Assembly: GCA_035651995.1 (NCBI GenBank)
Contig: DASRER010000002.1
Coordinates: forward strand, 62,001 to 126,000
Direction: 5' to 3'
Length of the DNA: 64,000 bases
Origin: Terriglobales bacterium
GTDB taxonomy: Bacteria; Acidobacteriota; Terriglobia; Terriglobales; Acidobacteriaceae
In this document: positions 9,105-16,945 of the stretch, in pieces
Position numbering within the stretch: the stretch's first letter is position 1
Layout: the number at the start of each line of letters is the position of its first letter
Translations under genes and position numbers: made by a program
The notes under the pieces: model-generated
What the model was told of the DNA's origin: nothing
What the model saw: the letters and a program-made list of their open reading frames with translations, nothing else
Database searches by the model: none

Positions 9105-10403
9105 TTACTGCAAATCCGAATACCGCTTCGGCTCTCGCCGCGTGGCTGACTGCTCTCCGCTCGGCCGCGTCTTTTCGTAGCGATGAATGATGACCTCGTC
9201 ATCGGCAACGCCGGCGTCGCGCGAGACACGGCGTGCGGGAGCAGCGGTGCTCGCCGCCGGCTTTTGCGTGTGTGACCGCGGCGCCGGGGCCGTGACGGAA
9301 CGCGGTGCAGCGGACTTCGTTCCGGAACCGTCCGGAAGCAGCGTCACCGGACCGAACGGCATGGCCTGCTTCATGGTCGAGTCCGTTGGCGCCGCGGCGG
9401 GCGGCCCGCCGCTGGCGGCCATGGCCCATCCCACCATCAGCACCAGCGCCGATACGGCAGCCGTCGCAAACGCCGTGCGCCATCTGCGCGGCAGGGGCCT
9501 CCGCGGACGTCGTGGCGACAAGCGCCGATCCGGCCCTCGCGCCGCATATCCCGCCCTCTTCTTCGGAGCAGCTTCGCCGGCGCCCGCGCGCCTTGACGGT
9601 GGGTGCCCCACCCTTCCGCCTTCTGTTGGCGGAGGGTGGGCGATTCCGGGTGCGTGCGCCGCCTCCGCTCCTTCGGGCGGCGCTTTCTGCGCCTCCGCGA
9701 CGATCTGCGCGATTTCCATCCCCGGCGTCACCAGGACGGACCTGGGCAGCGCCGAACCCTGCTGCTGCCGCAGGGCCTCGGCGCGCTGGCGCTCCCGCCG
9801 TGCCCGCTCGTGGGCCGCTTGCTGCTGGGCGCGGCGCAGCCGCTGCGCGTGCAGCTCGTGTTGACGTTCCCTCCGCTTCGCCAGTGAACGGTTGAGCGCC
9901 TCAATCTGTCCGTTGGCAGCGCGCGCGCCGCTCCGCAGCGCATCACCCGCCGCGCTTGCGGCATCGGTCAGCACGCCGGCCATGCTGCCGAACAACCTGC
10001 GCAGACCACTGGCCGACCGTTCTGAAAGTTCGGTCCGCTCCGGAAACCTCAGCGGAGTCGGCGCTGTCTGCATGCGCGGATCGCGGCTCTCGGCCGGCGC
10101 CGGTTCAGCCGGGTCTTCCGCGGGTGCCCCATGTTCCGAGGTCCGCTCTTGACCGCTAACGTAGGGTAGCGCGCCGCCAAAAACACCCGGCGCGGCAAAG
10201 CGGGCCACGTCGTCCGCCTGCGCTGCCACGCGCGCCATTGCCGCATCAACAGCGCAGCGTTCCACACGCAGTTCCAGCTCAGCATCCATCGAGCCCATCG
10301 CGCCCGGCGGAACAACTTCCACGGTGTAACCGCGGTTGGCAAGGTATTCGGAAACGGATTCGGCGTCGTTGGGATGATCGGCGATGATGCGGGCAACCGG
10401 CAT
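9105..10403 (-). CDS. Single-span membrane protein with charged coiled-coil region, unknown function
   Basis: 432 residues. The N-terminal 55 residues (ARIIADHPNDAESVSEYLANRGYTVEVV) look like a small alpha/beta domain. The middle is a highly charged Arg/Gln-rich helical stretch (roughly residues 150-215) that is likely a coiled coil. A Pro/Arg-rich basic stretch precedes one membrane helix (about residues 308-328) and a low-complexity Pro/Ser/Ala tail. The region around residues 255-270 is encoded by a palindromic repeat (see 9604-9640). The function was not recognised; a role at the inner face of the envelope is only a guess from topology. Confidence 0.65.
   Translation of the reverse strand: MPVARIIADHPNDAESVSEYLANRGYTVEVVPPGAMGSMDAELELRVERCAVDAAMARVAAQADDVARFAAPGVFGGALPYVSGQERTSEHGAPAEDPAEPAPAESRDPRMQTAPTPLRFPERTELSERSASGLRRLFGSMAGVLTDAASAAGDALRSGARAANGQIEALNRSLAKRRERQHELHAQRLRRAQQQAAHERARRERQRAEALRQQQGSALPRSVLVTPGMEIAQIVAEAQKAPPEGAEAAHAPGIAHPPPTEGGRVGHPPSRRAGAGEAAPKKRAGYAARGPDRRLSPRRPRRPLPRRWRTAFATAAVSALVLMVGWAMAASGGPPAAAPTDSTMKQAMPFGPVTLLPDGSGTKSAAPRSVTAPAPRSHTQKPAASTAAPARRVSRDAGVADDEVIIHRYEKTRPSGEQSATRREPKRYSDLQ
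9604..9640. repeat. Palindromic repeat inside the 9105-10403 coding sequence
   Basis: CCCACCCTTCCGCC and GGCGGAGGGTGGG pair around a 7-base loop with one bulged T, preceded by GGGTGCC. The element sits in frame in a Pro/Gly-rich linker (HPPPTEGGRVGHPP), so the host protein tolerates it. Similar 'GGTGCCCCACCC' palindromes are typically intergenic in acidobacterial genomes (recalled knowledge, not searched). Confidence 0.65.
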
Positions 10404-10722
10404 GAGCGCGTTTTCCTCTCCGTCCGCGCGAAATTCGCAGCGGAGTCAAGACGAAAAGCCGGCGGTGGCGCGCCCGGCAGGGTGGCGTAACACCGATTTT
10501 AGACGCAAATCGACCTGTGAGGGTGGCCTCTGACCTGAGTGGAGCGGACGCCCTCGTCCGCGCTGCCGGCACAACCAAATCGCCAACCTTGCGACCGCAG
10601 CCGTTCAAACCTTCTCGGTCACGGCAGCACCACGACTGCTTTTGACTTTTTGTGAAGCGTGAAACGCGAAACGTGGACCTCGTCCCGCGCCCAAACACCG
10701 GACGACTGAGGCGCCGCGGCGC
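10404..10722. other. Intergenic region with GCGGAC-family hairpin; no gene seen
   Basis: This 319-base gap has no convincing ORF. It carries one copy of the GCGGACGCCCTCGTCCGC hairpin element (10543-10562) that recurs near 38793 and 38914, and a perfect 14-base palindrome GGCGCCGCGGCGCC next to the stop of the following gene (about 10711-10724), which could terminate that transcript. Confidence 0.5.
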
Positions 10723-10926
10723 CTAGTTGGTTTCCGCGAAGTCCATCCCGTCGGCATATTGCAGGCCGGCGATCACCCGCGCCCGGTACTGCACTTCCAG
10801 GTATGCGCGCAGGATTTCAATGTGCACCATTTCGCGCTGCCGCGGACCGCGGCAGTCGAAGCGAAGCGCGTCAAGTGCCTGGTACCGGTTGTGGGCGTCG
10901 AGAAATTTCTGAATGGCCGAGGTCAT
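10723..10926 (-). CDS. Small helical protein of unknown function
   Basis: 67 residues with the ATG at 10926 (MTSAIQKFLDAHNRYQALD). The longer frame extending to 11118 is Arg-rich and lacks protein-like character, so it was not used. The protein looks mostly helical with alternating charged residues (QREMVHIEILRAYLEVQYRARVI). The family was not recognised. It is transcribed away from the hydrolase gene further on. Confidence is moderate because the gene is short and isolated. Confidence 0.5.
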   Translation of the reverse strand: MTSAIQKFLDAHNRYQALDALRFDCRGPRQREMVHIEILRAYLEVQYRARVIAGLQYADGMDFAETN

Positions 10927-11054
10927 GTCCCGGGATTCTCGGCTTCGCGCGCGCGCCGCAGAATCGGGCCAAACACCTAGAATGCGGACCCACGTCGCCG
11001 TAGCGCCATTAGGCTGCCTTAGCGTTCTACGCTGTGCTTCGCGCTGTACGCGAA

Positions 11055-11252
11055 TTACCGCGGCCGGACCGAAGTCCGCCACTTGGCGTGCAGCCAGAGC
11101 ACGATGCCCAGCGCGCACGTCTCCAGCGGGCCGCCGGTAGGAGGCACGAGACTGGAGAGGCCGGTGAAACCTTGCGTCGCGATCTTCACCGACCAGACAA
11201 CGCCGGCGGCAGCCACCAGGCTCCCGATCCGCGACTCCCAGCGCGTATCCAT
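11055..11252 (-). CDS. Small membrane protein, unknown function
   Basis: 65 residues with the chosen ATG at 11252 (MDTRWESRIGS). Two hydrophobic segments (about residues 8-22 and 36-52) suggest a two-helix membrane protein with a basic C-terminus (KWRTSVRPR). No family was recognised. The longer ORF to 11303 adds an unlikely N-terminus. Confidence 0.45.
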   Translation of the reverse strand: MDTRWESRIGSLVAAAGVVWSVKIATQGFTGLSSLVPPTGGPLETCALGIVLWLHAKWRTSVRPR

Positions 11253-11411
11253 CGCGCGCACTCTAGCACAACTCCAGCCTTCAGGACTTGCCATCCCGAG
11301 CACGGCGTTCTCAAATCTCAGAGGGACATGCGCACGGGGATGTTCTTACCCTTTGCCAGACCTCGGCCGCCAACCTCATGGTTCCCTTAGAAGCGACCGT
11401 GGGAGGGGTAT

Positions 11412-12197
11412 ATGTTGTCTGACGGCAATCTGCCGATGACGAACATCCTCGATCTCCCGCCGCCGGCCCCTGGAACACGCCTGCACTACGGCGCTGGCGA
11501 GCTGCAATTCGGTGAGTTGCGCGTGCCCCCGGGAACTGGCCCGTTCCCGGTCGTGGTGAATATTCATGGCGGATTCTGGCGCGCCCAATACGACTTGTGT
11601 CACGCCAGCCACCTCTGCGCGGCGCTAACTGGCGCAGGCTGTTCCACGTGGAACGTCGAATATCGCCGCGTGGGCCACTCCGGCGGCGGCTGGCCCGGCG
11701 CCTTTGACGATGTCGTGGGCGCGTTCCAGTTCTTGCCGGAGCTCGCCGGGAAGTTTCCACTCGACTTGCGGCGCGTCGTGGTGATGGGGCACTCCGCCGG
11801 CGGGCAACTCGCACTTTGCCTGGCTGCTCGCGAGCCGTCATTGCGCGGCGCAATCGCGCTCGCCCCGGTGAGCGATCTGCTCCGCGCGCATGAATTGCGG
11901 CTGGGCGCGGGCGCGGTCGAGAATTTTCTCGGCGCGCCGCCAGAGCCACCGGCCGAAAATTGGCGCGCCGCTTCACCACTCGAGCTCTCGATCCGCGTTC
12001 CTCAGCGCCTGATTCACGCCGCGCTCGATGATGTCGTCCCGATCAGCTTGAGCCGGGACTACGTCGCCGCCAAGCGCGCGCGCGGAGAAAATGCGCAGCT
12101 TATCGAATTGGCCGGCGCCGATCATTTCGATGTAATCGATCCACGATCGAAGGCATGGCCGGTGGTGCAGCGTACTGTCCTCGAGCTGCTTGGGTAG
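11412..12197 (+). CDS. Alpha/beta hydrolase (carboxylesterase / kynurenine formamidase-like)
   Basis: 261 residues. The oxyanion-hole motif HGGFWR, the nucleophile elbow GHSAGG, an Asp in ALDDVVPI and a His in GADHFDVI make a complete catalytic triad. HGGxW plus GHSAGG is typical of the BD-FAE/esterase-lipase and bacterial formamidase group; the exact substrate cannot be decided. A strong ribosome binding site (GGGAGGGG, 11401-11408) directly before the ATG supports the start. No export signal is visible, so it is probably cytoplasmic. Confidence 0.85.
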   Translation: MLSDGNLPMTNILDLPPPAPGTRLHYGAGELQFGELRVPPGTGPFPVVVNIHGGFWRAQYDLCHASHLCAALTGAGCSTWNVEYRRVGHSGGGWPGAFDDVVGAFQFLPELAGKFPLDLRRVVVMGHSAGGQLALCLAAREPSLRGAIALAPVSDLLRAHELRLGAGAVENFLGAPPEPPAENWRAASPLELSIRVPQRLIHAALDDVVPISLSRDYVAAKRARGENAQLIELAGADHFDVIDPRSKAWPVVQRTVLELLG

Positions 12198-12317
12198 CGC
12201 CCTTCTGACGTGCGACGCGACTGGTTACAATGTTCATTCGCGGGCGCGAAAGCGCCCCGCGTTCCGCGCGCACGGAACACGGGGATGCGGCGCGCACTTG
12301 GCACTCTGGGAGATTGA

Positions 12318-13007
12318 ATGAAGGCAGTGGTGGCGCGTGAGCGCAACAAGGGCTACTACCGTGTGCTGCACGTGCCCATCTGGGTCTGGGTGTTTTTCAT
12401 CCTGCCCGGTCATCTCACCTCCGACCTCTATCAGCACGGCCCGGACCGGCGGCATTGGATTTGGCTCGCCATGGTTGTCGCGGTGTGCGCGTGGCGCGGC
12501 GCGCTCGGGCGGCTTCCCGGCGTGGAGCCGCGTCCCTACATCACGCACTACGGCATGGACAAACCGAACCTCGGTTATCGCGTGGTGTGCTACACCGCCG
12601 CCTGGATTGATCTGCTGGTCCCGTACACGCTGAACCTGATCGGCCTGGCGACCGCCAACCTCACCGGCCGCTGGATGCTGCCGGAGCTGTACACCTGGCT
12701 CTACTATCCGATGGCGATCGCCGTCGTGCTCGCCACGCTGCTCAACTGGACGCCGCGCGCGCGGCGCACCACGCGCAACGAGGGCGCGGAGAAGGCGTGG
12801 TTTTACGTCGCCATCTGGACCGTGGTTCCCTGCCAGATTGCGAGCTGGGCCATGTGGCGGCTGGGCTCGCGCATGGGCCTGGATGCGACCGCGCTGGCGC
12901 GCGCGCGCCTGGGCGTGTTCGTGCTGGTTTCGCTCAGTTTGTTCCTGGTTACGTTCCTCGGAAAGCTGCCGCGGACGGCGCGCTACTACCTTCCGGAAGA
13001 AAGCTAG
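12318..13007 (+). CDS. Multi-pass membrane protein, unknown function
   Basis: 229 residues with five or six hydrophobic helices (about residues 19-35, 46-62, 87-112, 125-147, 163-183 and 200-217). Short conserved-looking loops are rich in aromatic residues (PRPYITHYGMDKPNLGY). The family was not recognised. A GGGAG site precedes the ATG. Its 3' end overlaps the convergent receiver-PilZ gene by four bases. Confidence 0.7.
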   Translation: MKAVVARERNKGYYRVLHVPIWVWVFFILPGHLTSDLYQHGPDRRHWIWLAMVVAVCAWRGALGRLPGVEPRPYITHYGMDKPNLGYRVVCYTAAWIDLLVPYTLNLIGLATANLTGRWMLPELYTWLYYPMAIAVVLATLLNWTPRARRTTRNEGAEKAWFYVAIWTVVPCQIASWAMWRLGSRMGLDATALARARLGVFVLVSLSLFLVTFLGKLPRTARYYLPEES

Positions 13008-13717
13008 CCGGATTGCGAAGCGGCCTTTCGCGGATCGGGATCGTCCATGCCCGACTTCGAGGCCAGCCAGTCGAAGAATGGTTTCTGCAAACGCATAGGA
13101 ATGTGCGTGAATCGGATGCCGCCCTGCAACTCGGGACTCAGCCACACGACTTCGCCCTTCACTTCCATCTTCAGCTTGATTTCGGTGACGGTGAATTCCA
13201 CCTGTCCCAGCCAGCCCACCTCGATCTTCCGGTCGAGCTGAAACGCGAGGCCGCCGCTGCTGACGTTGGTCACCGTGCCGCGGATCTCATTGTTTCCGGA
13301 AAGCAGCGACACGCCGAAGCTGACGGGAAGCCGGAAGTAACGGCGCCGCTCCTGAAGCATGAGGTTGCGCGCGGCGCGCAGGCTGCGGCCGAGCAGGTCA
13401 GGGGAAATGGGCCGCTCCAGGACAAAGTTCGCGCCCATTTCGGCGCGCTCGCGCGGAGTGCTTTCGCCGTCCACGATGGCGAACACGATCGCCCGCCGGT
13501 TGGGAGCGGAGGCGCGCACGGTTCGGAGGACTTCGGCGCCGTCTTCCACCTCGACGCAGTCCACCATGACGGCGTCAAACTTGGTCGCCTGGAGACGCGC
13601 CAGCGCATCGTCGGCAGCCGCGCACACGTTGGGATGAATGCCTGCGGACTCGAGGTGGTCAGTCAAAACCCGCAATAGAGTCGGGTTTCGGACCACCAGC
13701 AGGCACTCCAAAGTCAT
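13004..13717 (-). CDS. Receiver-like and PilZ domain protein (putative c-di-GMP effector)
   Basis: 237 residues. Residues 1-115 have the receiver fold with Asp in AVMVDCVE at the phospho-acceptor strand, though the acidic pocket near the N-terminus is replaced (LLVVRNPT), so phosphorylation is doubtful. Residues 120-220 are a PilZ domain with the RRxxR-type entry (ERRRYFRLP) and the NxSxxG motif (NVSSGG), which together bind cyclic di-GMP. The likely role is coupling c-di-GMP to motility or exopolysaccharide output. It stands alone, with no diguanylate cyclase nearby. Confidence 0.82.
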   Translation of the reverse strand: MTLECLLVVRNPTLLRVLTDHLESAGIHPNVCAAADDALARLQATKFDAVMVDCVEVEDGAEVLRTVRASAPNRRAIVFAIVDGESTPRERAEMGANFVLERPISPDLLGRSLRAARNLMLQERRRYFRLPVSFGVSLLSGNNEIRGTVTNVSSGGLAFQLDRKIEVGWLGQVEFTVTEIKLKMEVKGEVVWLSPELQGGIRFTHIPMRLQKPFFDWLASKSGMDDPDPRKAASQSG

Positions 13718-13773
13718 AGTGAGAAATTAAAGCAAACCGGGCGCGGAATCCATTGCGCGGCACGTGACCATCG

Positions 13774-14763
13774 TCACGCGACCACGATGACCGCCTTGCC
13801 GAAGCTCTGATTACTTTCAATGTAGGCATGGGCCTCAGACGCCCTCTCCAGGGGAAACTCGGCGTCGAGGATCGGCCGCAGAGTTCCCGCGACGAAGTCC
13901 GGCAGCGCCTCGCGCTCAAAGCTGGCGGCGGCAGCGACCTTCTCTTCGAGACTGCGTCCGCGCAGGACGGTGCCGATCAGGTGCAGGCGTTTGCCGAGCA
14001 CCTTGCCGAGATCGATATCGGCGTGAGTGCCCGCGACCGTACCGACCAGCATCAGCCGGCCGCGCGAGGCGAGGGCATCAACGCTGGCCGCGACGTAGGG
14101 CCCGCCGACCAGATCGAGAACGGCGTTGAAGCCGCGCCCGCTCGTCCAGCGACGCGTAGCTTCGCCCAGCGCGGAGAAGTCGCCGCCCAGCGCGATGCCA
14201 TCGACCAGGCCGAAGGCGCGAGCGCGCTCGATCTTGTCTGGCGTGCGGGAAGTCCCGAAGGGTTCTGCATTGCGGGCGCGGGCGAGTTGAACGGCCGCCA
14301 GCCCCACACCGCTGGCCACCGCGTGGATCAGTACGCGTTCGCCGGGTTGTAATTCAGCCTGGGACCACAGCGCATCGTGAGCGGTGATGAAAGCTTCCGG
14401 AATCGCCGCTGCTTCAGTCCAGCTCAGGCTGTCAGGCACAGCGGCGACAACGCCTTCATGCGCGACCACGAACTCGGCGTAAGCGCCGCCGCCCACCAGG
14501 CCCATGACGCGATCGCCCTTGCGCCAGCGCTTTACGCGCGCTCCGGTATCGGCGACTTCACCGGAAAACTCCATGCCGGGAATGTCGGCGGGAACTCCGG
14601 GAGGCGCGGGATAGCGCCCGGCGCGTTGCAGCAGGTCGGCGCGGTTCACGCCCGCGGCATGCACGCGGACCAGGACTTCGTCCGGCCCCGGCGCGGGCTG
14701 CGGCACGTCGCGCAGTTCCAGCACTTCGGGTCCACCGGGACGTGCAATGACGATGGCTTTCAT
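13774..14763 (-). CDS. NAD(P)H quinone oxidoreductase, PIG3/zeta-crystallin type MDR
   Basis: 329 residues, medium-chain dehydrogenase/reductase without the catalytic zinc ligands. The N-terminal GroES-like domain shows VHAAGVNRADLLQRAGRYP and IPGMEFSGEV. The Rossmann domain carries VASGVGLAAVQLARA (GxGxxA-like) for NADPH. The features match the PIG3 family of quinone oxidoreductases, which reduce quinones by one electron. It is cytoplasmic and apparently monocistronic. Confidence 0.9.
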   Translation of the reverse strand: MKAIVIARPGGPEVLELRDVPQPAPGPDEVLVRVHAAGVNRADLLQRAGRYPAPPGVPADIPGMEFSGEVADTGARVKRWRKGDRVMGLVGGGAYAEFVVAHEGVVAAVPDSLSWTEAAAIPEAFITAHDALWSQAELQPGERVLIHAVASGVGLAAVQLARARNAEPFGTSRTPDKIERARAFGLVDGIALGGDFSALGEATRRWTSGRGFNAVLDLVGGPYVAASVDALASRGRLMLVGTVAGTHADIDLGKVLGKRLHLIGTVLRGRSLEEKVAAAASFEREALPDFVAGTLRPILDAEFPLERASEAHAYIESNQSFGKAVIVVA

Positions 14764-14815
14764 GGCGGTCAGCAGTCTAACGGTTCAGATGCGCGTCGCA
14801 GGTGACCGGCGGGGG

Positions 14816-16945
14816 CTAGCGACGCACCAGCAGGGGCACGCGCGGGAACGCGAAGTTGCCCGCGGCGTCGTCGATCACGTTCACCTGGCATGTGTAGAAA
14901 CCGGGGCGGAGCTGCGTGATGGGCACTTCGAATTGAAAAACGGCGGCGCGACGTTCCGGCGTGTTCAGTTCCTTCGCCTCCACCAGCGGCGTCTCGTAAG
15001 TCTTCAGCTTGCCGTTGAAGAAGGCGATGTTGGTGAGCAGGCGGATGGGATTCTTCGGCTGCGGCGCGTCTTTCGCGGCCTGCGCCGGCTTCAGCGCTTT
15101 GGCCGGTTCGTAGACTTCGTAATAGAAATACAGCTTCTGGTTGGCCGAGAAGACGTGGGTGATGCTGGGGATGAGCTCGGTGCCCTCGTGAACGAGCGGG
15201 CTGGCGCCCTTCTTTGCTGAGCTGTTCAGCTGGCTGCCGACGAGGACCGAACTCATGCGGAGGGGGGCTTTGCGCAGGTCGGGGATGGTGATGTCGGTCT
15301 CGAAGGAGCCGAGACGTCCAGTCTGGTTCTCGCGGATGACAAACTTCAGGTGATACGGCCCCGGCGCAAGCGTGAAGCCGGTGTTGTACTGCACGTTCTT
15401 GCGGCGAACCTCCTGCGTGCCTTCCACGTTCAGCTTCACCGTCTCACGCGCGTTGCCGACCACGCGCTTGAACTCATCGCGCACCAGACCAATGATGTCG
15501 AGCGTTGCCTTGTCTTTGTCGGCGTCACGCGTGAATGGGATTTCCGAGCCGGGCACCACGATCGAAACCGGGACGAAGTAGTGCGCGTCGTCCACGCGGA
15601 AGTAGGCGGCGGCGAGATAGACGCCCAAATCGGTGGCGGGCAGCTCCGACGCCAACTCGGCCTCGAGCTGCGACTCGCGATCGTCGCGGGTGGAGTGCTG
15701 AAAGTCGCGCGGCGCATAGTAACCGGAGCGGTATTCCAGCTTGTAGCCGGCGGTCGCCGCCTGCTTCAGCTTCACCGTGATGTGGCGGTAGCGGCCGTCG
15801 CGCACCGGGTTGTTGCTGCGGTATCCGATCAGGTAGTACGTGGCCGTGTCCTGCTGCACGCGCTGGAAGACTTTGCCGAAATCGTTGGAGTCGGTAAAGG
15901 CGCGCCCGCCGGTATCTTCCGCCAGCGTGACCAGCGTCTCCTGGCTGCTGAAGTTCGCGTTCAGCGCGTTGCGCTCCGACTGGCCCGAGTACAAGCCGAC
16001 GCCGCGCAGGCTTGCCCTCTGCGCCTCGCCGCCCGGCGGCAGCGCCTGCAGGCCGCGGATATCCACCGCGTAGATGGAGACGTTGCTTTTTACGGCGGTG
16101 TTGATGGCGGCGCGCAGTTGCGTCTGGTTGTCGATCCCGGTGCGGTTCACCCCGCCGCTGAAATAAACGATGGACTTTTTCTGTTCGATCCCGCCCATCG
16201 CCTTCGCCAGCGATTGCAGCGCCTGCAGCCGGCGGTCGGTGTTGAAAGTGTTGTAGTCGGTGTCGTCGGGCGTGAACGGCGCGGCGTTGTCGGCGGTGCC
16301 CTCGGTGTCGCCGGTCGCGCCTTCCTGGAAGCCCTGGCCGGAGGAAAGATTGAATTTCTGCAACGTGCGCTTGAGCTGGACGCGATCGGCGGTGAAGTCC
16401 TGCACAACTTGCAATTGCGACGCGAGCGCGGCCACGGCCACCAGGTCGGCAGGCGACATCTGCGTATCAACGTATTTCTCGGCTGCCTTCGCGGCCCGAT
16501 CGATCTCTTCCGGCTCCATGCCGGAAAGATCGAAGAACAGCACCACCAGCCGGTGATCGCGTAAGCCACCGGCGTTCGGCGGAGGCGGCGGAGCAGCAGC
16601 GCCCGGAGGCTTGGGGGCGGTGAGCACCATGGCCTGCGACGGAGCTTCGGCCGCGGGCGCCTGCGCGGTGGCCACATCCACGTCCTGCAAATCAAAACTG
16701 GCGATGGTCTGCGCTTTGTTGTCTTCGCTGACCTGGAAGTCGTCTTTGGTGAGCCCGCGAACAACTTTGCCGTCGCGATCGCGCACGACCACGTTCACCA
16801 GCACCAGCTCCGAGGAGACCTTGATTCGGAAGCCGCTCTGGTCACCCGAAGTCGAAGACGCCGGACTCTGCGCTCCGAGCGGCGAAAGCAGCATGCTGGT
16901 CAGGGTGACCAGCGCCGCGAGGCGGGTTGTGAGCGACTGCCTCAT
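14816..16945 (-). CDS. Secreted VWFA-related acidobacterial domain protein
   Basis: 709 residues with a signal peptide (about residues 8-25, cleavage near SPLGAQS). Residues 40-85 hold the family's beta-rich module (VVVRDRDGKVVRGLTKDDFQV), then a VWA fold beginning at LVVLFFDLSGMEPEE; the MIDAS is incomplete (DLSG). Motifs GGRAFTDSNDFGKVF and YYLIGYRSNNP end the VWA region. A C-terminal beta-sandwich part follows. The ATG follows directly after the TAG of the giant TonB-dependent receptor gene, so the two are translated together and may act together at the outer membrane. The function is unknown. Confidence 0.88.
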   Translation of the reverse strand: MRQSLTTRLAALVTLTSMLLSPLGAQSPASSTSGDQSGFRIKVSSELVLVNVVVRDRDGKVVRGLTKDDFQVSEDNKAQTIASFDLQDVDVATAQAPAAEAPSQAMVLTAPKPPGAAAPPPPPNAGGLRDHRLVVLFFDLSGMEPEEIDRAAKAAEKYVDTQMSPADLVAVAALASQLQVVQDFTADRVQLKRTLQKFNLSSGQGFQEGATGDTEGTADNAAPFTPDDTDYNTFNTDRRLQALQSLAKAMGGIEQKKSIVYFSGGVNRTGIDNQTQLRAAINTAVKSNVSIYAVDIRGLQALPPGGEAQRASLRGVGLYSGQSERNALNANFSSQETLVTLAEDTGGRAFTDSNDFGKVFQRVQQDTATYYLIGYRSNNPVRDGRYRHITVKLKQAATAGYKLEYRSGYYAPRDFQHSTRDDRESQLEAELASELPATDLGVYLAAAYFRVDDAHYFVPVSIVVPGSEIPFTRDADKDKATLDIIGLVRDEFKRVVGNARETVKLNVEGTQEVRRKNVQYNTGFTLAPGPYHLKFVIRENQTGRLGSFETDITIPDLRKAPLRMSSVLVGSQLNSSAKKGASPLVHEGTELIPSITHVFSANQKLYFYYEVYEPAKALKPAQAAKDAPQPKNPIRLLTNIAFFNGKLKTYETPLVEAKELNTPERRAAVFQFEVPITQLRPGFYTCQVNVIDDAAGNFAFPRVPLLVRR

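Noticed and set aside
11300-11411. Possible third copy of repeat family A (CATCCCGAGC start)
   Set aside because: Only about ten bases match and the conserved 3' end is missing.
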